Shown: positions 24,526 through 32,929 of the stretch, piece after piece
Layout of the letters: the number at the start of each line of letters is the position of its first letter
Position numbering within the stretch: the first letter of the stretch is position 1
Origin: Wenxinia saemankumensis
GTDB taxonomy: Bacteria; Pseudomonadota; Alphaproteobacteria; Rhodobacterales; Rhodobacteraceae
Assembly: GCF_900141735.1 (NCBI RefSeq)
Contig: NZ_FQYO01000004.1
Span: 434,001 to 498,000, forward strand
Direction: 5' to 3'
DNA: 64,000 bases
Notes under the pieces: model-generated
Told to the model about the DNA's origin: nothing
Databases searched by the model: none
What the model saw: the letters and a program-made list of their open reading frames with translations, nothing else
Made by a program: the position numbers and the translations under genes

Positions 24526-26835
24526 TTACCCGCCGGGCGGCGGCGCGGGATCCTCCGGCCCGGGCGTCGTCCCCTCGCCCCCCTCGGGGGAGGGGAACCG
24601 CTCGAGCAGGGCCCCGATCATGGCCCGCGTTTCGTCCGCCTGCCGCAGCAGGTCGCGTCGCGCGGCCAGCGGCGGCGAATCCGGGTCGGGGACGGTCGGG
24701 GTCAGCACCGCCTCCGCCGCCGTGGCGAGCAGCGGATCGCCGGATCGCCGCAACCCCGTCCAGTCACCCGCGACCCAGGCTGGCAGGTCCGCGTCCTGCA
24801 TGTCGGCCTGGGCGGGGTCGACGATCCGGCCGGTCCGGTCCTGCGCGGGGCCCTCGGCAGCGGTTGCTTGCAGGTCGGCGGAGGGTTCGGCAGCGCCGGT
24901 CGGCGGCGGTTTGGTCGCGTCCCTTCCCGGTGGGGAAGGTTCGACCGCCCCGGCCCGAACCGCGCCTCCACCGGGCGGGGCAGGAGCATCGGCCGCCGTC
25001 CCGTCGGCGGCGCCTATCTGGCGGGCGCGATCCTCGAAGCCCAGAAGGACGAGCCGCTCCGAGATCGCGGCACGGGCCGGATCGTCCGCCGCGCCGGGGA
25101 GGTCGCGGAAGGCGATGTCTAGGAAAGTGGCGTCGTCGCCCCGTTCGGTGAGGGCGAGAAGGATCTCGTGGGTCAGGTCCTCCCGGCCCGGGAGGTCCGG
25201 GTCCATCGCGGACAGGCGGTGCAACGCGCCCGCGTGATCGCCCCCGGCGGACCTTGCCCGGATCGCCGACACGTCCAGCGCCGCCCCCTCCGGGGTGCCG
25301 CGATACTCCTGGGCCAGCGCCTCGGCGAGGGAGATCGTGTCCTCGGTCACCGGGATGCCGCCGCGCAGGCTGAGCTCGATCAACTGGACCAGCGCGGCGG
25401 GGGTGAGCGCCCCGGGCTCGGTCGTGGCGTCCTGCAGGGTGCGGACCGCCCCGGCCGGTCCCTCGGTGCGCATCTGCAGCTCGGCGCGCGCGGTCGACTC
25501 GGCGGCCGGATCCCGCAGATCCTCTTCGGCGACGCGCGAGAGGACGGCATCCGCCTCGGTAGTGGCGCCGGCCGCGAGGAGAAGATGGGCGAGCCGGGGA
25601 CCGAGCATCGCCTGCGGCGCGGACGGCAGGTCCGACCAGGCCGCGACCGCCGCGGCCCGATCCGGCGGCAGGAGGTCGGAGACGTCGCCGCGGATCAGCG
25701 CCGACCAGAGCTGCGCCGGACCGGGGCAGCCGCCTGCCGCGGCGGGAAAGACGGCGCCGCGGGGGCGGTCGTCCATCACCTCGGCCATGGCGCGCAGCAG
25801 GTCCGCATGGCGCGGCGGATGCGGGGCGAGGTCGAGCGCGGCGACCGCTTCCCGGCCGAAACCCCATGCCAGGTAGTAGCGGGCGAGGTCGAGCATCCCT
25901 TGGGCGGACGGATCCCCCTCCTCGGTGACGGAGGCGGCGCGAACCGGGCCCAGCCCGTCGAAGAAAGCGGTATCCGGGTCGGTCCAAGCGGTCATGTCGA
26001 GCGCCTCGGCCGGGGGGCAGAAGGCGGCCGCCGCGGCGGCGAGTCCGGGCGACAGCGCCTCGGTCGCGGTGTGGGCCGCGAGGCCCGGGCGGTCCGGAAG
26101 CAGCGGCTCGGCCGGCGCGGGCGGGGGCGGCGGGTCCGGCGCGGCCTCGCCCGGGGGCGCGTCCGCGAAGGTGAGGTAGCCGGCATCGACGGCCTGCCCG
26201 ATGCTCTCCCTCAGGCGGAGCTCGGTCTCGCCCGGATCGGCGGGGGCCGCGCGGTCGGTGGGGGGCGGTGCGACCGCGGCGGGGACGCCGCGCGGCGGGT
26301 CGACGATTCGGGGATCGAGGCCGGGCGGCAACGCGGCGGCCGGAAGGAGCGGCAGGATCGGGTTCCGCCGGGGCGCAGGTGCGGCAGCCGGCGCGGGTGC
26401 GGCGGGGTCGGGCGCGGCCTCCGGGGCCGGGGCGAGCGGGGTCTCGAACCCGCTTTCGGCGGGGGGCGGGCCATCGACCACGTCGAGCACGAGCCTGTCG
26501 TCGCGCCAGAGGAAGGCATCGGCATGGCAGTCGCAGGCGAGGGCGAGGTCGATGCCGCCCGGTACCGGATCGATCCGGGCGATCCGGTCCCGGCCGATCC
26601 GGTCGAAGACCCCGCCCAGCGCGAAATCCGGCTCCGCGACGCCCGGCCCCGAGATTCGCAACCCGTACCCCCCCTCGACCGGGCCCAGCCGCCACGCGGC
26701 CCCCTGCGGGATCGACAGGACCAGCCGCGCGAAGGTGGGGTGATCGCCCGACCGGACGGGGATCGTCTGCGCCGACAGCTGCGTCGCGAGCGCCGCGACG
26801 GCCGCGACGAGGAGGGCGGGAGCGGTCGCTCTCAT
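24526..26835 (-). CDS. large periplasmic protein of the motor operon (MotC-like context)
   Basis: A 769-residue protein with a clear signal peptide (ATAPALLVAAVAALATQLSA). An N-terminal beta-rich region (about 25-115, HPTFARLVLSIPQGAAWRLG to DDRLVLDVVDG) resembles AMIN-like domains. Then come a Pro/Ala-rich linker and an alanine-rich helical region with TPR-like character (about 230-640), ending in a Pro-rich tail. It is coupled to motA by ATGA overlap. Rhizobial MotC is also a periplasmic motor protein encoded with mot genes and paired with MotE, and a MotE-like gene lies just upstream here. The sequence itself I do not recognise firmly. Confidence 0.6.
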   Translation of the reverse strand: MRATAPALLVAAVAALATQLSAQTIPVRSGDHPTFARLVLSIPQGAAWRLGPVEGGYGLRISGPGVAEPDFALGGVFDRIGRDRIARIDPVPGGIDLALACDCHADAFLWRDDRLVLDVVDGPPPAESGFETPLAPAPEAAPDPAAPAPAAAPAPRRNPILPLLPAAALPPGLDPRIVDPPRGVPAAVAPPPTDRAAPADPGETELRLRESIGQAVDAGYLTFADAPPGEAAPDPPPPPAPAEPLLPDRPGLAAHTATEALSPGLAAAAAAFCPPAEALDMTAWTDPDTAFFDGLGPVRAASVTEEGDPSAQGMLDLARYYLAWGFGREAVAALDLAPHPPRHADLLRAMAEVMDDRPRGAVFPAAAGGCPGPAQLWSALIRGDVSDLLPPDRAAAVAAWSDLPSAPQAMLGPRLAHLLLAAGATTEADAVLSRVAEEDLRDPAAESTARAELQMRTEGPAGAVRTLQDATTEPGALTPAALVQLIELSLRGGIPVTEDTISLAEALAQEYRGTPEGAALDVSAIRARSAGGDHAGALHRLSAMDPDLPGREDLTHEILLALTERGDDATFLDIAFRDLPGAADDPARAAISERLVLLGFEDRARQIGAADGTAADAPAPPGGGAVRAGAVEPSPPGRDATKPPPTGAAEPSADLQATAAEGPAQDRTGRIVDPAQADMQDADLPAWVAGDWTGLRRSGDPLLATAAEAVLTPTVPDPDSPPLAARRDLLRQADETRAMIGALLERFPSPEGGEGTTPGPEDPAPPPGG

Positions 26836-27698
26836 GCCGCTTCCTTCGTCGATTTCAGGGCCTCCTCCAGCTCGGAGAAGCTGGGGCGATAATGGTTCGG
26901 CGTGTTCTGGCGGCCGACCTCGATGCAGATGGCGGGGGCGTGGCGATGCAGGTTGGCAACCAGCACCTCGCGGATCAGCCGGTGGAAATGGGCGTCCTCG
27001 TCGATCACCGTCTTGAGCTTCGCCGCGAAGGGCCCGACGAGCCCGTAGGCGAGGAAGACGCCGAGGAACGTGCCGACCAGGGCACCGCCGATCATCTTGC
27101 CCAACACCTCGGGCGGCTGGTCGATCGAGCCCATCGTCTTGATGACGCCGAGCACGGCGGCGACGATCCCCAGCGCGGGCAGGCCGTCGGCGACGGATTG
27201 CAGCGCGTGGGTCGAATGTGTCGCGTGATGGTAGGTCGCCTCGATCCGCTTCTCCAGCACCTCCTCGACCTGGTGGGGGTCGTCGTAGTTCATCGAGGCG
27301 GATCGCATCGTGTCGCAGATCAGCGAGACGGATTCCCTGTCGGCCAGGATGCGGGGATATTGCGTGAAGATCGAACTCTCTTCCGGCGCCTCGATATGCG
27401 GCTCCACCGCGACGGGGTTGGTGCGGGCGATCCGCAGCAGGGCGAAGAGCAGGCAGAGCAGGTCGCGGTAATCGTCCGGCTTCCACCTCGGACCCTTGAA
27501 GACCTTTCCGATGTCCTTGAGCGTATGCTTGATCGACGCGCCGTCGTTGGAGATGACGAAGGCGCCGACCGCGGCCCCCCCGATCATGATCATCTCGAAC
27601 GGAAGGGACTTCAGGATGATTCCCAGCTTGCCCCCGGCCAGCATGTAGCCGCCGAAGACCATGACGAAGATCACGCCGATCCCGATGAAGCCGACCAT
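26832..27698 (-). CDS. motA: flagellar stator protein MotA
   Basis: The proton-channel stator subunit, 288 residues, with four membrane helices in the 2+2 pattern. The start FIGIGVIFVMVFGGYMLAGG, the cytoplasmic loop with RESVSLICDTMRSASMNYDD, and the pore segment PALGIVAAVLGVIKTMGSID are typical, as is GGALVGTFLGVFLAYGLVGP. Its obligatory partner MotB is not encoded nearby in this window. A TTAACG lies upstream at about 27769. Confidence 0.96.
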   Translation of the reverse strand: MVGFIGIGVIFVMVFGGYMLAGGKLGIILKSLPFEMIMIGGAAVGAFVISNDGASIKHTLKDIGKVFKGPRWKPDDYRDLLCLLFALLRIARTNPVAVEPHIEAPEESSIFTQYPRILADRESVSLICDTMRSASMNYDDPHQVEEVLEKRIEATYHHATHSTHALQSVADGLPALGIVAAVLGVIKTMGSIDQPPEVLGKMIGGALVGTFLGVFLAYGLVGPFAAKLKTVIDEDAHFHRLIREVLVANLHRHAPAICIEVGRQNTPNHYRPSFSELEEALKSTKEAA

Positions 27699-27802
27699 GG
27701 CCGCAAGTCCCCGCTTCCGCGACGGGCCGCCCCGCGGGCCCCTCCCGCCCGCTTATGTCGGACAGTCCTTAACGAAGCGTCACGTCCGCCCCGTTCCGCC
27801 GG

Positions 27803-28408
27803 TCACTCCGTCGGCACCAGCGCGTTGCGCCCCGCGATCACGACGCTGATCGAGTAGGCGGTGGTTGGCGTCAGGTTGGACATGATGGCCGCCGCCGCCG
27901 CCGGGTCCATCCGGGCGAGGAACCCGGCCGAAAAGGCGGGCTCCATCTCCTCGAAGAGGGCGGCGACCTCGGCGGAGGGCATGTTCTCGTAGACCAGGGT
28001 CAGCCGGCCGATATCCGAATCGGCGGCGGTCGCGGCGGTGTCGAGCGTGGCGGCGAGGCTGGCCTCGGCCTCGGTCAGGGCGGCGAGCTTCTCGTCGATC
28101 TCGGCCTCGGCGAGCCGCAGCGCCTGCATCCGCTCGGCCAGGCGCGCCTCGTCCGTCGCGACGCGGCGCTCGCGTTCCTGCAGGGCGGCGAGGAAGGCGG
28201 CGTTGTCGGAGGTGCCCTCGCAGACCTGCGGCGCAGCTTCCGGCGCGGTTTCCGGCTCGGCGAGGCCGGCCGCGAGCACCGGGCCCGCATCGCCGAGGCG
28301 CAGCGCCGCCGAGCCGAGCAGCAGCGTGGCGATCGTCGCCAGCACGAAGCTGCGGCGCGGGCGCCGGGCGCGGGAACGACCGGGGGGGCTGGCCGGGGCG
28401 CGGGTCAC
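27803..28408 (-). CDS. MotE-like protein with MgtE-N-type domain
   Basis: A 201-residue protein with a basic start, one N-terminal hydrophobic segment (FVLATIATLLLGSAALRLG), a coiled coil (about 75-135) and a C-terminal domain YENMPSAEVAALFEEMEPAF...LARMDPAAAAAIMSNLTP. That last part is the MgtE N-terminal/FliG-like fold seen in MotE, the periplasmic chaperone of MotC in rhizobia. The GTG start overlaps the upstream gene (GTGA). Its neighbours are motor genes, supporting a stator-related role. Confidence 0.72.
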   Translation of the reverse strand: MTRAPASPPGRSRARRPRRSFVLATIATLLLGSAALRLGDAGPVLAAGLAEPETAPEAAPQVCEGTSDNAAFLAALQERERRVATDEARLAERMQALRLAEAEIDEKLAALTEAEASLAATLDTAATAADSDIGRLTLVYENMPSAEVAALFEEMEPAFSAGFLARMDPAAAAAIMSNLTPTTAYSISVVIAGRNALVPTE

Positions 28409-28758
28409 GCGGCCCCCCGCCGGTCCTGCCGGGTGAAGTAGGGCCCGCCGGCGCGCGGCGCCTCTTCCTCGTCCCCCGGAAGGTCGTGCATCGAGGCGAT
28501 GAGCAGTTCCAGCCTCTGGGCGGCCTTCTCGGCCCGCTCGGTCGTGCCGGTCAGCGTGCCGGAGGTCTGGGCCGCCGCCTTGCGCGCGAGCGCGAGGGAC
28601 TTCGCCAGGTCGTCCACCTGGGCCGACAGGACGGCGACGGCGCCGCCGACGCCCTTCTCGAGATCGGTGAACCGCCGCAGCCGCCGCGACAGGACGAGGC
28701 AGTAGAACCCGGCGCCGACGGCGCCCGCGACGAGAAGGATGTCGGCCAGGATGTCCAT
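28405..28758 (-). CDS. small membrane-anchored coiled-coil protein of the flagellar cluster
   Basis: A 117-residue protein with one N-terminal membrane helix (ILADILLVAGAVGAGFYCLV), then RLRRFTDLEKGVGGAVAVLS and a coiled coil to about residue 95. It may belong to the DUF6468 group found in alphaproteobacterial flagellar loci, but I cannot confirm this. It lies between fliL and the MotE-like gene and overlaps the latter, so a motor-related role is likely. Confidence 0.6.
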   Translation of the reverse strand: MDILADILLVAGAVGAGFYCLVLSRRLRRFTDLEKGVGGAVAVLSAQVDDLAKSLALARKAAAQTSGTLTGTTERAEKAAQRLELLIASMHDLPGDEEEAPRAGGPYFTRQDRRGAA

Positions 28759-28779
28759 GGAATGTGCCTTTCGCGTCGG

Positions 28780-29289
28780 TCAGTTCAGGACGAATTCGAT
28801 GATCAGGATATCGCGCACGCGGTCCTCGCCCGCGACGATCTGCACCCGCCGGAGGAGTTGCCCGCGCGTCCGGGGGAGGAAGGTCGGATCCTCGAGCGCG
28901 GCCGGATCGAGGGTCCGCAGGTAGGTGTTGAGCACGTCGACCACGCGCGGCACCACCGCCTCGACATCGGCGACCGCGTCGGGATGCACCTCGAGCGTGG
29001 CGCGGAAGCTGAGGAAGTCGCGCGCCGATCCGGGCGGCAGGTTCACCACCATCGGCTCCAGCGCGACGAAGGCGACCTCCTCCATCGGAGTGAGGGGCGC
29101 CGCCTCCTCCTCCGTGGAAGGTCCGGCCTCGCCCCCGTGCGAATCGCCGCCCAGGAGGCCGAGCATCACCGCGGCCGCCCCGCCGCCGCCGCCGAGAAGG
29201 GCGAGCAGCAGGCCGATCAGCAGCGGGCCCTTCAGCCCCTTCTTCTTCCTTGGCGCGGCCTCCGCCTCATCCGTCGTCGCGTCGGTCAT
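28780..29289 (-). CDS. fliL: flagellar basal-body-associated protein FliL
   Basis: A 169-residue protein: basic N-terminus (APRKKKGLKGP), a glycine-rich membrane helix, an acidic linker and a periplasmic domain with VAFVALEPMVVNLPPGSARD, FLSFRATLEVHPDAVADVE and the closing VRDILIIEFVLN. FliL links the stator to the MS ring. The ATG at 29289 gives the normal length. It heads the leftward fliL-motor operon, divergent from fliF. Confidence 0.92.
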   Translation of the reverse strand: MTDATTDEAEAAPRKKKGLKGPLLIGLLLALLGGGGGAAAVMLGLLGGDSHGGEAGPSTEEEAAPLTPMEEVAFVALEPMVVNLPPGSARDFLSFRATLEVHPDAVADVEAVVPRVVDVLNTYLRTLDPAALEDPTFLPRTRGQLLRRVQIVAGEDRVRDILIIEFVLN

Positions 29290-29339
29290 CTGGTCCTCGT
29301 GCTCACCACCGGGATCGCCGCTGGATACGCCCGCAGGGA

Positions 29340-29354
29340 CTAACGGGTTGTTAA
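29340..29354. promoter_or_regulatory. candidate CtrA box between fliL and fliF
   Basis: CTAA-N7-TTAA matches the CtrA consensus TTAA-N7-TTAA in 7 of 8 positions, in the divergent promoter region of fliL and fliF. Binding is inferred. Confidence 0.42.
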
Positions 29355-29418
29355 GGCTGATCGCGCAGAACGGGCGGTGAACGGGCAGCTGGCCCGCCAC
29401 GTGCAGAAGGACGGTTGC

Positions 29419-31035
29419 GTGAGCTCGATCGCCTCATCCTGGCAGGGTCTGGACCTGCGGCGGCGCGTCGTCGTCATCGGCGCTACCCTCGCGGTCTTTG
29501 CCGCCGTGCTGCTGCTGGGCCGGTCGGCCGCGCAGCCCGAGATGGCGCTGCTCTATTCGGGGCTGGAGCCGCGCGCCTCGGGCGACGTGGTGGCGGCGCT
29601 CGAACAGGCGGGGGTCGCGCACGAGGTGCGCGGGACCGGGATCTACGTCCCCGTGACGGAGCGCGATTCGCTGCGGATGGTACTGGCGGGCCAGGGCCTG
29701 CCGGCGAATTCGTCCCAGGGCTACGAGCTGCTCGACGAGCTGAGCGGTTTCGGCACGACCAGCCAGATGTTCGACGCCGCCTACTGGCGGGCCAAGGAGG
29801 GCGAGCTGGCGCGCACCATCGTCGCCAGCCCGCTCTACCGCGCGGCGCGGGTGCACGTCTCCACCCCGTCCTCCCGCCCCTTCGCGCGCGAGGCGCGGAC
29901 CACCGCCTCGGTCACGCTCACGCCGTCGGGCGGTGCGGTGACGGGGGCGCAGGCGCGCGCGATCCGCTACCTCGTCGCCTCCGCCGTGTCGGGCCTCGAC
30001 CCCGAGGACGTGGCCGTGATCGACGGCGAGGACGGCCGTCTCGCCGAAGGCGGCGGGACGGGGGAGGGCACGCGCCCCGCCGACCGGGCCGAGGCGCTGC
30101 GCCTGCAGGCCGAGCGCCTGCTCGAGGCGCGGGTCGGGCAGGGCAACGCCCTCGTCGAGGTCAGCCTCGAGACGGTGACGGAGAGCGAGCAGATCGTCGA
30201 GCGGCGGGTCGATCCCGACAGCCGCGTCGCGATCTCGACCGATGTCGAGGAACGGACGAACACCGAGCAGGGCGGCGCGGGGGGCGATGTCACCGTCGCC
30301 TCGAACCTGCCCGACGGCCAGGCCGGAACGCCCGGCGCGACCGAGTCGAGCCAGAGCTCCGAGACGCGCGAGACGACGAACTACGAGGTCTCCGAGACGA
30401 GCCGGGAACTGGTCCGGACGCCCGGCGCGGTGAAGCGGCTGACCGTCGCCGTGCTGGTGAACGATGTCGAGACGGTCGCCGCCGACGGCACCGTCGAGCG
30501 GACGCCCCGGCCCGACGAGGAGCTGGCGGCGCTGGGCGAACTCGTCGCCTCCGCCGTCGGGCTGGACGAATCGCGGGGCGACGTCCTGACGATCCGCTCG
30601 CTCCCGCTCGAGCCGGTGCCGGAGATGGGGACCGAGGTGACGGAGGGCGGCGCGCCGCTCGACATGATGTCGCTGATCCAGCTCGGCGTTCTCGCCCTCG
30701 TGGCGCTGATCCTCGGCCTCTTCGTGGTCCGCCCGATCCTGGCCCGGGGCGGCGGCGCGACGGCCCTGCCCGCCCCGGACGGGCCCGGCGGGACGGAGGA
30801 GGCGTCCCCCCTCGACATGAGCGGCGCCGGCGGCGGCTTCGCCTTCCCGATGATGAGCGCCTTCGATGCGGCCGAGGATGCCGAGGCCACGATGGAGCCG
30901 CAGGACCCGGTGAGCCGCCTCCGCCGGCTGATCGAAGAGCGTCAGGACGATTCGCTCCGCCTGCTGCAGAGCTGGATCGAGAGCCCGGAGGGCGACACGC
31001 GGCACCCCGTCCGCCAGGGCGAGGGGGAGGGCTGA
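29419..31035 (+). CDS. fliF: flagellar MS-ring protein FliF
   Basis: The MS-ring subunit, 538 residues from the GTG at 29419, chosen because AAGGA lies 8 bases upstream; an in-frame GTG at 29377 would add 14 residues without a site. It has two membrane helices (near 15-35 and about 425-445), ring-building motifs (LYRAARVHVSTPSSRPFARE), and a C-terminal helix PVSRLRRLIEERQDDSLRLL followed by QSWI, the FliG-binding motif. fliG is not adjacent, unlike in many bacteria; the FliH-like gene follows directly. Confidence 0.95.
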   Translation: MSSIASSWQGLDLRRRVVVIGATLAVFAAVLLLGRSAAQPEMALLYSGLEPRASGDVVAALEQAGVAHEVRGTGIYVPVTERDSLRMVLAGQGLPANSSQGYELLDELSGFGTTSQMFDAAYWRAKEGELARTIVASPLYRAARVHVSTPSSRPFAREARTTASVTLTPSGGAVTGAQARAIRYLVASAVSGLDPEDVAVIDGEDGRLAEGGGTGEGTRPADRAEALRLQAERLLEARVGQGNALVEVSLETVTESEQIVERRVDPDSRVAISTDVEERTNTEQGGAGGDVTVASNLPDGQAGTPGATESSQSSETRETTNYEVSETSRELVRTPGAVKRLTVAVLVNDVETVAADGTVERTPRPDEELAALGELVASAVGLDESRGDVLTIRSLPLEPVPEMGTEVTEGGAPLDMMSLIQLGVLALVALILGLFVVRPILARGGGATALPAPDGPGGTEEASPLDMSGAGGGFAFPMMSAFDAAEDAEATMEPQDPVSRLRRLIEERQDDSLRLLQSWIESPEGDTRHPVRQGEGEG

Positions 31036-31039
31036 GCCG

Positions 31040-31630
31040 GTGACCCGCCACGCCTTCCTCGAGGATTTCGATCCGCCCCCCGTCCCCGCCGGCCCCGTGG
31101 AGGAGCCTCCGTCCGGCCCGTCCGAGGACTGGCTGGACGGGCACGCCGCCGGCCGGGCGGAGGCGCTGGCCGAGGCGGAGGCCACCCATGCGGCGCTGAC
31201 CGCCGACCTCGTGGCCGCCCTCGCCGACCTCGATTTCGCGGGGGCGGAGGCGCGGCGCGTCGTGCTGGACGGGTTGCAGCCGCTGTTCCGGGAACTGGTC
31301 GGGCGGTTCCTGCCCGACGCCGCGCGCGCCACCTTCGCCCCCCGGATCGCCGCCGAGCTGGCGGAGGCGGCGGCGCAGGACACCGCGCGGCCGCTGCGTC
31401 TGCACGTCGCCCCCGGCGCCGCCGCGGAGGTGGAGGCGGCGCGCACCGCCCTGCCCGCCGCCGCGCTCGTCATCGTCCCCGATCCCGATCTCGGCCCGCT
31501 GGAGGCGGTGATCGTCGCCGGCGGGGCGGAGACCGGGCTCGATCTCGGCGGGCTGACCGACCAGCTGGTCGAGATCCTGTCCAATCTCGTTCCGCCCCCG
31601 GCCGCAGAGGAGGGCCGCGCCCATGGATGA
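31040..31630 (+). CDS. FliH-like flagellar export protein
   Basis: A 196-residue acidic, alanine-rich protein. It has an N-terminal Pro-rich segment, a helical middle (WLDGHAAGRAEALAEAEATH) with a G-x-x-x-G-like spacing, and a C-terminal region with LRLHVAPGAAAEVEAARTAL and IVPDPDLGPLEAVIVAGGAE, the pattern of the FliH/YscL C-terminus that binds the FliI ATPase. The GTG start follows fliF by 4 bases; the gene overlaps fliN. Position and C-terminal pattern support FliH. Confidence 0.75.
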   Translation: MTRHAFLEDFDPPPVPAGPVEEPPSGPSEDWLDGHAAGRAEALAEAEATHAALTADLVAALADLDFAGAEARRVVLDGLQPLFRELVGRFLPDAARATFAPRIAAELAEAAAQDTARPLRLHVAPGAAAEVEAARTALPAAALVIVPDPDLGPLEAVIVAGGAETGLDLGGLTDQLVEILSNLVPPPAAEEGRAHG

Positions 31631-31916
31631 CATCCCGCACGGGGAGGGCCGCGAGGCCGAGAGCCCCATCCACTCGGTGCCCATCGAGATCACGATCTCG
31701 GTCGGCCGGGCCCGGCCGACGATCCGCGACTTGCTCTCGCTCGGCGAGAACGCCGTCCTGCCGCTCGACCGGCGGGTCGAGGATCCGGTGGAGCTCTATG
31801 TCGGGGACCGGCTGATCGCGCGCGGCGAATTGCAGGAGATGCCGGGCGGAGAGCCGGGGCAGCTGGCCGTCAAGCTGACGGAGGTCGCCCCCGCGCCCGG
31901 GCGGGACCGGCCCTGA
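31623..31916 (+). CDS. fliN: flagellar motor switch protein FliN
   Basis: A 97-residue switch subunit of the C ring. The SpoA-type core is clear: VPIEITISVGRARPTIRDLL, then LPLDRRVEDPVELYVGDRLI and ARGELQEM. It lacks the long N-terminal extension found in E. coli FliN. fliM and fliG, the other switch genes, are not in the window. It overlaps the FliH-like gene by 8 bases and precedes fliP. Confidence 0.93.
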   Translation: MDDIPHGEGREAESPIHSVPIEITISVGRARPTIRDLLSLGENAVLPLDRRVEDPVELYVGDRLIARGELQEMPGGEPGQLAVKLTEVAPAPGRDRP

Positions 31917-31918
31917 AA

Positions 31919-32929
31919 ATGTCCCGCGCGAAGATCCGCCTCGGGCTTCCCCCGGTCCCGCCGCCCGGGCCGTGCCCCCGTGCGCCGGTCGGCGGACGGC
32001 CTGTCCAGCGGGACGATCCCCGCCCTGTCGCGCCTGCCGCCGGATCATCCGGCGCAGTCACGGGCGGGAGGGTCCGGGACCGTTTCGCCGCCCCGCCCGG
32101 GGCCGCCCCGGGAGGGGCGACCCCGCGCGGCCCGGTCGCACCGGCCGGATCCCTGGCGGTGCGGGCCCCGCCGCCGGGCGGCCCGATCCCGCCGGCGACG
32201 GGGCCGGCGCTGGCCGTTCTGGTCGGCCTGGCCGCCCTCTTCCTCCCGGGGGCGCTCGCCGCACAGTCCCTCTCGGTCGATCTCGGCGGCGAGGGATCCC
32301 TCGCGGAGCGGTCGATCCAGCTGCTGCTCCTGCTCACCGTGCTGAGCCTCGTGCCGGGGCTCGCCATCATGGTGACCTGCTTTCCGTTCATCGTCACCGT
32401 GCTGGCGATCCTGCGGCAGGCGCTGGGCCTGCAGCAATCGCCGCCCAACATGCTGATCGTCAGCCTCGCCCTGTTCCTGACCTGGTTCGTGATGGAGCCG
32501 GTGTTCCGGACGGCCTGGACCGACGGGATCGAGCCGCTGGTGAACGAGACGATCGCGGTGGAGGAGGCGATCCCGCGCGTGATCGCGCCGTTCCGCGGCT
32601 TCATGGCCGCCCGCGTCGCGCCCGAGACCTTCGAGACGCTCGCCGACCTGCGCCCCGGGACCGAGGGAATGGTCGCAGGCGAGGATGCGCCGCTCTCGGT
32701 CCTCGTGCCGTCCTTCATGCTGAGCGAGATCACCCGCGCCTTCCAGATCGGATTCCTCGTCTTCCTGCCGTTCCTGATCATCGACCTCGTCGTCGCAGCG
32801 GTGCTGATGTCGATGGGGATGATGATGGTGCCGCCGGCCATCGTGTCGTTGCCGTTCAAGCTGGCCTTCTTCGTCGTCGCCGACGGCTGGTCGCTGATCG
32901 CCGGCAGCCTCGTGCGCGGTTATCTCTGA
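31919..32929 (+). CDS. fliP: flagellar export gate protein FliP
   Basis: The central export-gate protein. The family core is unmistakable: VPGLAIMVTCFPFIVTVLAI, LGLQQSPPNMLIVSLALFLT and PSFMLSEITRAFQIGFLVFL. From the ATG at 31919 the product is 336 residues, about 90 more than usual; the extra N-terminus is Pro/Arg/Gly-rich with no family similarity. A GTG at 32159 would give 256 residues starting with a normal signal sequence (AVLVGLAALFLPGALAA) and is the likelier true start, although no strong ribosome-binding site precedes it. The end overlaps the convergent FNT gene by 10 bases. Confidence 0.93.
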   Translation: MSRAKIRLGLPPVPPPGPCPRAPVGGRPVQRDDPRPVAPAAGSSGAVTGGRVRDRFAAPPGAAPGGATPRGPVAPAGSLAVRAPPPGGPIPPATGPALAVLVGLAALFLPGALAAQSLSVDLGGEGSLAERSIQLLLLLTVLSLVPGLAIMVTCFPFIVTVLAILRQALGLQQSPPNMLIVSLALFLTWFVMEPVFRTAWTDGIEPLVNETIAVEEAIPRVIAPFRGFMAARVAPETFETLADLRPGTEGMVAGEDAPLSVLVPSFMLSEITRAFQIGFLVFLPFLIIDLVVAAVLMSMGMMMVPPAIVSLPFKLAFFVVADGWSLIAGSLVRGYL

